Below, piece after piece: positions 1 through 10,104 of a stretch of 64,000 nucleotides of DNA. Below the pieces are notes generated by a model, which was not told where the DNA came from, did not search any database, and was given only the letters and a program-made list of their open reading frames with translations. The DNA comes from Penicillus capitatus. Lineage: Eukaryota; Chlorophyta. The position numbers and the translations under genes were made by a program. Position 1 is the first letter of the stretch. The number at the start of each line of letters is the position of its first letter. The stretch spans positions 1,488,001 to 1,552,000 of the forward strand of contig OZ287695.1 of assembly GCA_965649825.1 (NCBI GenBank). The letters run 5' to 3'.

Positions 1-142
1 TCCTCTGTCATTCTAGAACTGTCATTAGGATCGAACCAGTTTATTCGGAACTATAAGAGATCATCGAACGTTGTGTTGTGAGAGCTTTCTGGACCTCTTT
101 CTTTGTTGCCAGCAAATGGAATACGGCAAATCACACGTTAGA

Positions 143-355
143 TCGGATTCTGGAGCATTGGATGAGAGGTAATCTGGCTCTATGAGGAGGTGGAGTGAAG
201 GTTGGACCGACATTTCGACTTATTGCGAGCAATGGAGATCATTCTCTTTACAGTTCACGTCTGCTGGCTACAAATCGTCGTGTAAAGAGCCAGTCATGCA
301 TAGGAATCGGCATGGCAGCAAAAGCAATCTTAACAGTAAGGTACAGTTCTATTAT
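143..355 (+). pseudogene. Broken counterpart of the first repeat-borne exon
   Basis: This stretch aligns codon for codon with the open frame at 9899-10104 in copy B. Both copies share the tail IGIGMAAKAILTV. Here the frame hits TGA just after the residues NLAL, where copy B reads on through NLDPRGGG. I therefore read it as a decayed copy. The parent family is not recognised. Confidence 0.5.
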
Positions 356-3300
356 CCATTGCTAGCTGAACATCTACATTGGATGGCAGATCGTACGAAG
401 ACATCTGGATAGTCAATCTGCCTTGAAGAGGCTATTTCAGAAGAAGGGAGATAGCGAACCATCGACATCATTCGACAGAGTACAAGGTACCCGAGGAGAC
501 TGAACACGACGCTTGCAGCAGATGGAATCTGGCCATGAGACAGTTAGTTGGCTGGCAGGAGTGTCACAGAGAACTGTCGAACAGAGTGTGACGCACTTCC
601 TGCATGACTGCACTAACAACACCCGTTAAGACTTCAATCTGAAGCGCCTTTGCTGATGTTTCTTCCAGTGCCGGACTTCAGTAACCAGTCACACTTTCCA
701 GCCTGTTTCGACGAAGGAAGCCGCTGCTTTTGGGGATGACTGTCGACTGGGAAATCATCCCTGTGAAGAGGAAGCTGTCCGACCAAGAATGTCTCATCAT
801 CCGTTCTCCTGGTCCTCGGTGGAAATCAGCTGCAAAGTCTGCTCTGGACATTGACATTGGAGATGGTCCCGAAAAACGGAGGTTCATGATCGAAGGGGCA
901 CTGGACAGTGACGACACGTAATCAATCATTCAGCATCCGACCTCTGGTGCAGTCCTTCGTCGTCTAGACTCTCCTGTAAGCTACACAGTGCTACTGTTTT
1001 GGCAAGATCGATCTTCATTGCTTTGAAGAAACGTAACTTGGAACAAAGGAGCAGCGATCATCTGCCTGAAGAAGCATCGAATTATCTCTCGGAGTTGGAA
1101 GGTTTCTCCGGAGAGGATTCTTCGTCGAAGATCATGTCCCATCCACTCCGTGAAGACAGGATCATCAACGGTGTTGGCTGCAGTGGAAATGGACATCCTT
1201 GACGTAAGTTCTCAATTCGATACCATTTAGCACTGTGAGCGCGTTGATGTCTCGATGGGCAGGACGAGGAAACGGTTCATGAAAGGCAATGCCCAATCCA
1301 AGCTTCGTTGATTCCGAGATCGGATCCTTGTCTCTTGGATGATCTCGTCGTTGGATGATGAAGCAGCCAATGGATGTCAACTGATCTACGTGGACCGAGA
1401 CGGGAACATAGAACAGATTGGATCCTGTTTTTGGCTTTGAACTACTCCAGCGATCAAAAGACCCCTGGCTGGGCACGGCAATGAAGAAGTGTATCGATTC
1501 CAGGCATGTCTACTTTCCCCTGTACCCTGATTGAACTTACATGTCACAGAATCAGCCAGTATTGAAGAAGAGGTGCTCGGTCTAATTCAATCTTACCAAG
1601 TGCGGAAATCCTTTGGAGAGAATAGGATGTCAGAGAGATGAATGCATTCGCTGCATATCTCAGCACAGGACAAGGATGATTCGGACAACGAGAGCGGTCA
1701 CCATACAGATGAAGGTATCCCATTCGTTTTCTCGATTGAGAAAAACGTGTGAAGTAGGCTGCGCTCATGCAAGAGACCAACAACCCAGTTTGTTTGCAGA
1801 AGGGAGTTGCACGGCAGGACATCGACTTTCTAAATCGTGGCAAACGTTGCGCAGCAATGCAGGGCTGCAACACCTCACCGATGGTCTCTATTTGGAGCTT
1901 AGTGGTAATTGACTGAGAATCTGAAGTTCACTAGTGGAAAACAAGATAAGAGGCGTCAAACTTTTCGAAGACAGCGAGAGTACAACTGAAAACATGAAGA
2001 TTTGCGGACGAGTGAGAAGCTTTCCGTGACATTTTTCATTCACAGGCATCTCTGCAGGTGACCAACACGAACTTCCGGGCGGAGGGAATCAATCGCCTTC
2101 CAGCAGACCCCGCGACTCGACTGGTATGGCCTGTCTGACCTGAGATCTCGAAGTATCCCAGATACGATGCTGTGGGTAGACCTCCTTCACGCAACCACGA
2201 GATCGATGGAACCATCCGCGGTGGAGTATCCACGCAGAAAAGGCAGAAGAAGATGATCTTCTATGCAAGCACGTTGTGCATGAGTGGTCAATGTCTCAGA
2301 TGCCGTGGATTTTGTTTGAGCAACAGCCCTCGGTGAATGCTCAGTCGATCAGCGGTTCACAGCAACTTGCTATCGACAACTGCTTCCATCGACGCATTCT
2401 GTCAGGGGCGATGAGAGGGTGGCTCGAGTGAGGTGAAAGCCGATTTTGATCTCGGCCATTCAAAGACAGAGCCCTCTATCGCAGAACGGAGATTCCGAGT
2501 TCATCGACGATTTCTGTTTTGGCGTCAAGCAGCTCTTCCTTCGAGAAGGATTTAGCTCACTGACCGCATCGACGGTAGAAGCTGGACTGTACATCGAAAG
2601 CTCAATGTCGAAGCAATACCAACAAACACGCTGTCATTCGTCCTCGAAGAACAGTTCATGCCGATGCAGATCCAGCATCTGGTTCTGGTTGACTGGATTC
2701 CAACTGCAGCAAGCAACCAGATGTGCCGTAAACGGAGTCTGTTCCACGAGAATAAGCACATGGAGAATCAACTCGAATCTCGGAGGAGATTGGCAGTCGA
2801 ATCGCCCAGGTGAATTTCTGTGCTTGTTTACAACGGTGAGACATTCAAGGCTGGACATCAACCACGATGGGGTTTGAATCCTAGATGGCGGACGACATGC
2901 ATGGTTTCGTCAAAGACTGCTGCTGCGCACACAGACAAGGCGTGGTCGACAGGAATCGACATCCGAAGCTGGAGAATTCTTGTGCCTGCAGAGTGTTCAA
3001 ACTCTTTTCGCTGGCATGGCAGTTCTGCAACAGTCTACATTTTCCAACTGCTGAAGAAGCAAGCGACCTCTGTTGTTTTGTCCTGATCTTAATTCAGGTA
3101 TGTTCCTTTTCCGTGTTCACAGAATGAAACACTTGTGCTAGATTCAACAAGGTGCAAACGAGGAACTGTTGGCCGAAATGGACACGAGTCGACACGGCCT
3201 CGCAACTTCGACTCGTTGATATCACATGAAGCGAAGTGCTACTGGATGTTACCCAGAAGAACCTGTCCCAGAGGCCGAAGGACGTAAAATCAGGATGACA

Positions 3301-4221
3301 GACCACACCTGATCTTCAGAGAAAAGAGACGGGCAGGTGTGGCCTTGGAGGCAACAAATCCGGCAGGAGGAGCTTCAACTCAGATTCTGAAGCATGCTTG
3401 CAGACTGTCTTTCCAGCAATCCAGCTCTTGGAAACAGTCAACGCCGAGAGGCAGCTGCACTACTGACCAGAACACCCATTTACACACACGAGGCGTCAGC
3501 ACTCTCCACGTCTTCGGAGGCGCATTGATCTACATGAATTGCCCTCTGGGATGCGCCACGATCTGAATGTTGAAGGTATGTCATTGCAGTGCACGAGTGG
3601 ATGCCTGAAATCGACGTGGTCATCGTTGCAGATGAGTTCTGTGGATGGCAACCGAGAATCAAACGACCGAATGACTGCGAGGACAGTTTGGGAGAGTTGG
3701 CGAAGAAACATGCCGTTTCAAGATGCCACTGCTTCCTTGATGGTAACTCTGCAGACTTCATCCACGGCGGGACAGAAGGCTCCCAACTCGCGAAGATTCA
3801 TATCATCCCGAGTGTGTTCAGCAGAAGGGCTCGGATGCTGCACAGAAAGCGCAGAAAGAACAGAAAGAACCGACGTCAAGCAAAGACATCACGAAAGACA
3901 TCAATCGACGCGGAAACCGAATCTCCGACCTGATGGACCAGATCACAGAATAACCAAGAGTTTCGACACTTCCGAGTCCATTGGAGACCAGTCCATTGAC
4001 TCGTTACGCAGACTGCTGGAGAAGCTTGACTAATCTGAAGAAGCACGGTGCCAGACCAATGCAGCAATGGAGAATCGTGTACCAAATCCCAGCAGCAGCA
4101 CAAAACACCACCCCCTGCAGCGGCGGCCGAAGACGTTTGGGAGGATGGTTGGGCGTCAGGGAGGAGAGAGCGTGGCCAGCGGCACTCGTCGAAGGAGTGC
4201 CGACAACTGTCGAGTGAATCG

Positions 4222-4732
4222 GTAAGTGAATCCCAGTCGTAGGTCTTCGGATCGGCATCCAGGGCCGTCTCTTCTGTCTCTTTTCCTTTCTCTTCCCTGG
4301 ATACTCGTCTTATCGTTCTGGGCGGCGCGACTTCAATTGTTCTTCTGCGTGTTTATCTATTCACTTCCACTTCAAGCATCCTTTTTTCCGTTGTTTGCGT
4401 TTCTTGACAATCTTCTAGATGCAGCTGTCTCCTGTGTATTGTTCTCTTTTTGTATATTCTGTTTTCACCTTTTCATTTACTCCACGACTGTAATGGATCT
4501 TTCTGTCTTTTTAAAACAATCATTCGTTGCGCCGCCCCCTATTGCATGTGTTTTCATACTCCTGTTCTTTTCTCTGTCCTACCTGCCTGTAAGTTTCCAG
4601 TTCCATGTGTGTTTCTTTTTTTTCCTGTGTGTCGTTCGTCCTCTTTCATTTGCTTTCCTTGCTGCTTCGTGTGTTTTTTCTTTTTTTCTGTTCCTGGTCC
4701 CTTTTGGACCCCTTTCCTTCATGTCCACGCAG
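4222..4732 (+). mobile_element. Introner-like element A1 (intron-sized, pyrimidine-rich)
   Basis: A 511-base stretch begins with a good donor (GTAAGTGAATC) and ends at a CACGCAG acceptor. It is strongly C/T-rich on the + strand. Just inside the donor it reads CTTCGGATCGGCATCCAGGG, and just past the acceptor it reads CGCGCCGGATCCGAAG, so TTCGGATC and GATCCGAA form short terminal inverted repeats. A stem (ATCCAGGG/CCCTGGAT) sits near 4256-4303 and a second one (GGTCC/GGACC) lies shortly before the acceptor. The same architecture recurs at 5146, 13519 and 14432. Whether it is actually spliced is inferred from the splice sites only. Confidence 0.6.
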
Positions 4733-5145
4733 CGCGCCGGATCCGAAGGCCGGTGCTGAGAGATTCGGCCGAATCACACTGGGAACTGTCTCCATTCCCA
4801 GCGGCTGCGTTTCGATACTGGTGCTGGCCACTGATGCTCAATCGGATGCGTCGTTGGCACCGTCAGTCGCAGGTAAACATTCGTCCACCCTAGGAAACAG
4901 ATCTCACTCTTTTGTCGCAGATGACGACGGGCTCATCCAGTTTCCGGCATTCGAGCCATTGAAAAAGATCTCTCTCCTTCACCGGCCGCCGCTTGGCAAC
5001 ATGGGGGACTCAGCGCACCTGGGCAGAGGAGGATATCACCGAGAAAGGGCAGGCATTGAGGAGGGGATGGGATGGGATGGAGAAGACTCAGTGCTCCATT
5101 CCCAGCAGCACAACTGAAACAAAGAGTGACCAGATCGACTCCTGG

Positions 5146-5656
5146 GTAAGAGGCTTTCGGATCGATACCCAGAGCCGTCTTTTCTGTACCTTTTTCTCTT
5201 CTCCTTTCTTTGGGTACCCGTTCTCTCTCGTCTGGGCGACAGAGTCTGTGTTCTTCTGCTCTTTTTTTTTCTTTTCTTGTTGATTGTCGCAGATTCTGTC
5301 GCCCCTTTCCTGCACGTGTTTGTTTCGCTCACTTTGTGTTTGTCTTTCATTTTTCATTATTTAATTTGTTTGTTCTGTACTGTGTTTACATTTCACTGAT
5401 CTTGTGTTTTTCCTATTTTGTTTTCTAACTCGTTCTCGTCGCTCAGTTTTCCTATTGTCTCGTTCTTGTTTGTTCTCATTCTGTCTGGAGCTGTATCACG
5501 TGCAGCTTCCTTACTGTCATCCCACCCTCTCCTTTCTTGATATCGTCTTTTTTTCTTTTAAATGTATGCGTGTATGTATTGCTTTTTATTCTCTTGTGGT
5601 TTTTTCTGTTTTGAGTCCCTTTTTTGATCGGGACTCCTTAATGCATGTCCGCGAAG
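5146..5656 (+). mobile_element. Introner-like element A2
   Basis: This is a second 511-base pyrimidine-rich segment in copy A, with donor GTAAGAGGC and acceptor CCGCGAAG. Its ends match A1: CTTTCGGATCGATACCCAG at the 5' side and CGCGCCGGATCCGAAG at the 3' side. The flanking sequence beyond CCGAAG differs from A1, which places the element boundary there. The 5' stem pairs 5164-5174 with 5208-5218, and the 3' stem is GAGTCCC/GGGACTC. A1 and A2 share ends and stems but differ widely in the middle, so they are old relatives rather than a recent tandem duplication. Confidence 0.6.
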
Positions 5657-5850
5657 CGCGCCGGATCCGAAGCTCTCCGACTGGTTCACTCACCCTGGAG
5701 ACCTGCTGCTTTATCGACTAACTGCCTCTGCCTCGCCAGATTCTCTGCCCAGGTTGCACGAAAGAATCCGTCCGCTGCAAGTGTGCAACTACTACTTTCA
5801 TGGTCCAAATCTCATTCTTTGATGTGACAGCTGAGGAGTCGCAGTGCACA

Positions 5851-8373
5851 GATCAGTAACAGGAAGGAAGCAGAGACGGATTTAAAGACATCTCTGGTCA
5901 CGGTTTATTTCGTTCTTTCATTTTGACTTTTTGACATTCATCTGTCGTCAATTGACATCAGCTGCTTCTTTTGTGTTACCATTGTCTCTTTGGCTTTCTG
6001 GTTGATATGTGGAATTAACCACTGCAAAATGAAAACAATGATCTCCCGTTTTTGCGAGCTGTCGAACCTTTTGTTATTCTTCACGGACTGACAGAAAAGA
6101 AGTAGAAAAGGTCGTTGAAATTAACAAAAGTATCTACCATTAGACGATGCAGTGGTCAGTCTCATAATATGTTGTGCTTGTCCCCCCATTTTCCTCCGCA
6201 GTGAAAGCACGAGGGTGTCTGCGTGGATAGGATGTGTCATCCTGTTGTTAGGCATAGTCAGTGAGTGACGATTGTACTGCGCCAACAAAGATTAAAGTTG
6301 TGTGGAGACATGTAATCGGCATTCTTCGTTTATGCAGATGTCCGCTACCCAAAGAAGACTGGCGGAATTCGAAGTAAAGGCAGAACTCAAGAAACCCAGA
6401 TTCGACATTACCGAAATGTTTGTCCCCATTCTGTTCAGTATCGAGTTTTTTTTTCCGCGTCAGATCCAACATTGAACAAGTTCACGAGGATGAGTGAGAC
6501 ACAGTCTGGTAACACCATAGGACATGCTACTTGGCACTTGCCGATCTTCGCTGCTGCGACCTATCATCCAACTGTCATGGAGGGATGCGAGATGAAATGC
6601 TCGCTATGTTTTCCGTATTTAGAATTTGTGGACATTCTTTTAGACGCCAGCTGCTCGTCCAACACGCTGAGGTGCTTCTTGTGGCGTGCGATCACGGGCT
6701 GCACTGCCGAACGACATCGCTGGAGATGAAGAAGCCGCGAAACGGTTTGTGTGTACTCGCCTCCGGAGTAGGTGACTCTGGGTAGTTTTTACACTCCACA
6801 TGGGTCTCGCTGGAGTGCTCTACTAGTTACCCCGTTAGCAGAGAGGCTGAAAGTCGCCCTCTATTCCGAGTTGGCCTATAACCCTGTAACGAAAGAACGG
6901 TCTTGCCGCCGACGTAACCGTTGTTCCCTTATCGTGCATCTTCGAAGGAGAGTGTCACTGGACTGTTACGATATTGGAACTCGTCGATGTTGCATCTCGC
7001 AAACTTGATGGCTTCTCTTCTTTGGCAACCATCAGTGAAGATGTGTCTGCTAGAAGTCAATAACGCACCTTCCTATACCATTGTTGCAGATGGACCTCTC
7101 TCGAGGTAGAAGACAGTTGGCCATCTCATTCAATGAAGTTAATCATCATTGCACACGACGCGTGACATCAACTGCCCGGAGGCAGCGGTACTCCATTCTC
7201 CTGAGGATTGGCATCACGGGAGCAGTGACGAGGTTTCCTAGTCTGAGTGCTTCGTGTGAGTTACAGCAGTTCCGTGTCACATCATCGTTGAGATTATCTA
7301 TCGATCTGGTTTGCGAATGCAACAGCATCAATCTCTTGTGAACAAGATTACACTAAAGCAGCGTGGTCGCTTCGAGATTGAATGCAGACTCCATAACAGT
7401 TCCAAGACAACAGTCATTCTATCCGAGACAGCCTCGATGTCAGACGATCCCAGAATTCGGCAAACCATCTATCTTCCCAAGCTGTTCAGCTGCAGACCCC
7501 CTTCAGCTGCTTAGTATGAAAAATCTACTTGTGGCAGCAATACAAGTTCGTGTATGTTTATGCATCACGGTACGAAGTACCACATTCGTTGCGAATCTAC
7601 AAGATAGGAAAACCTGATTCAGATCGTATTCTGAACTGTCTGTAACCAGCATATATTATGAATGACCATCCTTGCTATGAACGAATATGCAGCAGTCTCT
7701 CCGTGGACATAGTGTACACCTCTAAACGCGAACGCATCACGTGGCCTCCTCCATTAACTATCCCTGCACCTCTGTTGCGCCATGCGCTTTCATACCCTTG
7801 CATTCTTCATGACGAGATTCTGTGACTACCCTGGTCCCTGAGCGCCTAAAGCTCACACTTGTCACACAGATTATCAACTCTGACAGAACAGACATGCGTT
7901 TTGCCAGAACAGCCCGTTTGTGGTGGAAACAAACTATTCGTGCAGGGTACACTTGTGTCGCTGAGATCTCGGCGCATTCGCGCCTCTTTTCAGACAGCTG
8001 AACACGTCCAGACATTGCTTGCGCCTCTGTTTTCTGCGTCAGAAAAGGAGACTCTTTGGCCGTCTTCTGTAAAGACAGTGACCAATCTCAATCGAAACTG
8101 CAAAGTTGCGTAGAAAAAAGTAAAAGAAGCACACTCTTCTTTCTGCCCGACCCACAGAACCGATTCTTGCCACTCTATCCATCACTCCGACGCTAAAGAT
8201 CCTCCTGTTGACGTTCTCTTCTGGCGGTATGGCGTCTGTCGGCGCGATCTCGTTGTCACGGCTGTCGCAGCCGCAACCGGAATGTCATCTACGGGTCGCC
8301 ATCGGCAACTGCTAAACGACTTTCTTCTGCGCAGGCGTTCGTCCTCAGCTCTCTCCGACGCTCCACTTTGACG
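5851..8373. other. Region between the repeat copies without a recognisable gene
   Basis: I see no recognisable family in this stretch. A short + frame begins at ATG 6339 and starts MSATQRRLAEFEVKAELKK. If a 48-base GT...AG intron (gtttgtcc to cgtcag) is removed it continues for only a few codons. Frames of 80-90 codons near 6531-6785 and 7081-7341 switch phase often. This may be a decayed or highly diverged multi-exon gene. 7620-8370 shows nothing. Confidence 0.3.
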
Positions 8374-9225
8374 ATGGCTACGATGTCAATGGATGAGGCC
8401 TTTGCCCAGGCCATGAACATCTATGAGTAGGTTCTGCTTTCTTCGATACGCGTCGCTCTTCTTCGGCGGTGTGGCACTTCTGTCGGTTATTCCGGACTTC
8501 CATGACGTTGCAGCGACCTCTGTATTGTCGTTATCTTCCATGTCGCTGAACGCAGGGCGTTTCGGTTTTTTCGCTTATTCTGCAACATTTGCTATATCCT
8601 CCCTCCTCTTTTGGCGGGAAATCTGACCGGTCTTGTGTTCTGTAGTTTGGAGAGATTGACACTCTCCAAAGTGTTGAGCTGCCTCGCCCCTGAGCCCTTT
8701 TGCAGCATGCCATTAGAGGCTCGCGAGAGTCTCTTTTGGCGGGTTAAAGTCGAGACGACCCGTGTCCAGGCGCAAGAAGTGATCCGGCAGCGCTTCCCTC
8801 CGGGAACGCAACGCCGAGGAGCGCGTGTGTTGACACGCGAAGAACGCGCTGAGCGATTGGGCTCGCACATAGACGCCGAGCAGACAACAGCAAGATCCCG
8901 TTAACCTTGCTTTCTTACATCCAGTATTCCTTTTTACAGATACCTTCGCATCCGCCGCCACAACCCTGCCAACCTCAGTCCCAGCCGACGCCGATGAGCT
9001 GTCCGTCGGAGGAGATGGACTGGGAAGCAGATCCCGGTCCATCTCCTCCGGCGGACGGGACATGGGGTTCCAATGGGACCGATGTCCTCATGTACTGTCA
9101 GACAATCCGCTATGTAAGTTCCTGTATTTTTTATTGACCTAATATTTTCGTCGCTAGTTTGTCGGTTGGGACATACCGCCGCCCATGGGTGCTCCGACAT
9201 CCTGCCTGTTTTACTGACTTTTTAA
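8374..9225 (+). CDS. Possible four-exon gene of unknown function
   Basis: Exons 8374-8426, 8646-8899, 8940-9113 and 9158-9225 join in one open frame of 182 residues. The introns are 219, 40 and 44 nt. The protein starts MATMSMDEAFAQAMNIYD, then has a basic stretch with PPGTQRRGARVLTREERAER, then a Ser/Gly-rich tail. I do not recognise a family. The last two exons are also open in another frame, which is proline-rich and contains WDIPPPMG and ends at 9217, so the true reading frame downstream of 8899 is uncertain. The 9114-9157 intron has a strong GTAAGT donor and an ATTGACCTAAT branch-like motif. An inverted repeat at 9001-9056 lies inside the third exon. Confidence 0.42.
9001..9056 (+). repeat. 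25-bp inverted repeat (hairpin)
   Basis: The arms 9001-9025 and 9032-9056 pair over 25 positions around a six-base loop, AGCAGA. The only two non-Watson-Crick positions would be G-U pairs in RNA. A smaller stem, GGACAT/ATGTCC, follows immediately. The hairpin lies inside a probable exon and may be a structured RNA or the trace of an inverted duplication. Confidence 0.7.
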
Positions 9226-9898
9226 TGTCAGTAGATAAAAATTAAAAGAATAAATATTCTCATAATTCTCACATATCACACTTCTGGAAAAGTGTAATAA
9301 AACAAAAAAATGAATAATCACGCTGGAAAAAAAGCAAAAAAGCACAAAAATTTCTTTCTCACTGTCAGCGGGGGCTTTCTGTTTTCGTTTCTTTGCTGTT
9401 TTCGTGTTTTGACTGTCAGCGGGGGCTTTCTGTTTTCATTTCTTTGCTGTCTTTGTATTTTGGCGCGGTCAGTCATAAGTTGGTGTTTGTTTTCATGCAT
9501 GCAGACTTTCGGATCTTAGACTTTTCAGAATGGAAGAGTTCGATTACGATTATGCCTGTCCATACGAGGAAGTTGGCTGTTTTTTTTTTCTATTGAATGT
9601 GGCAATGGATGCGGACGTAAGTGATGTGGCCGATTCTGGACTAGTTCGATTTGCTGTGAAGCGGTAGATGTTTGATAGATGACCTTTTGTGGCATTTGTT
9701 TCTGACATGTTTGGTTTGCTGGGAAAGAGACGGATGCTTGATGGATGAGTAGCATGATGCAGTTATCGCAGAGTGTTCGGTTTTCTTGTGGTAGTAGATA
9801 CTAAGGTGTCTGCTTCCTTTGGAAGAGGTGTCTGGCTGTCGCGATGGACTGTTTTTCTGGAGTAGATAATAGTGAGGTCTCATGCAGAGGTAGATCAC
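9226..9898. other. AT-rich gap with a short tandem repeat, no gene seen
   Basis: 9226-9350 is A/T-rich with poly-A runs. A 51-base unit containing CTGTCAGCGGGGGCTTTCTG is repeated twice from about 9361. A short + frame at 9530 (MEEFDYDYACPYEEVGC) runs 45 codons through a T10 run and is too short to call. Nothing else is recognisable before copy B begins near 9886. Confidence 0.4.
9361..9462 (+). repeat. Two-unit 51-bp tandem repeat
   Basis: The block ACTGTCAGCGGGGGCTTTCT starts at 9361 and again at 9412, and the following T-rich sequence is repeated with four or five substitutions. The period is 51 bases. It is a simple local duplication with no visible coding role. Confidence 0.85.
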
Positions 9899-10104
9899 AT
9901 GTCGAATCGGATTCTGGAGCATTGGATGAGAGGCAATCTGGATCCGCGAGGAGGTGGAGTGAGCGTTGAATGGACATTTCGACTTATTGCGAGCAACGGA
10001 GATCGTTCTCTTTACAGTTCACGTCTGCTGGCTACAAACAGTCATGAGAAGGACCAGTCATGCATAGGAATCGGCATGGCAGCAAAAGCAATCCTCACAG
10101 TAAG
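9899..10104 (+). CDS. Repeat-borne open exon, unknown protein
   Basis: ATG at 9899 opens a frame (MSNRILEHWMRGNL...) that runs to a GTACAG donor at 10105 following CACAGTAAG. An intron of about 48 nt ending GGCAG would follow. The frame is shared with copy A, and most codon differences keep it readable, except the stop in copy A. No family is recognised. Joining to the next exon in the obvious phase reaches a stop after about six codons, so the gene may be defunct in this copy too. Confidence 0.35.

Larger units (their letters stand above)
129..5850 (+). repeat. Diverged duplicated locus, copy A (about 5.7 kb)
   Basis: Long blocks of near-identical sequence link this stretch to copy B at about 9886-15150 in the same orientation and order, for example the blocks at 143-400 and 9906-10150, 2870-3300 and 12180-12620, and 3480-5150 and 12790-14430. 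Copy A carries about 630 extra bases near 497-1127 and lacks about 170 bases that copy B has near 10545-10720. Short open frames shared by the copies, together with matched GT...AG sites, suggest a spliced gene or gene-like element. In copy A the frames are broken by stops and one-base indels, for example the stop near 191 and the stop at 4030-4032. I recognise no reverse transcriptase, transposase or other family in it. Confidence 0.8.

Noticed and set aside
4226-5117. Phe/Ser/Cys-rich frames over the pyrimidine-rich segments
   Set aside because: They look like membrane proteins only because the DNA is C/T-rich. The segments have donor and acceptor sites and are intron-like.
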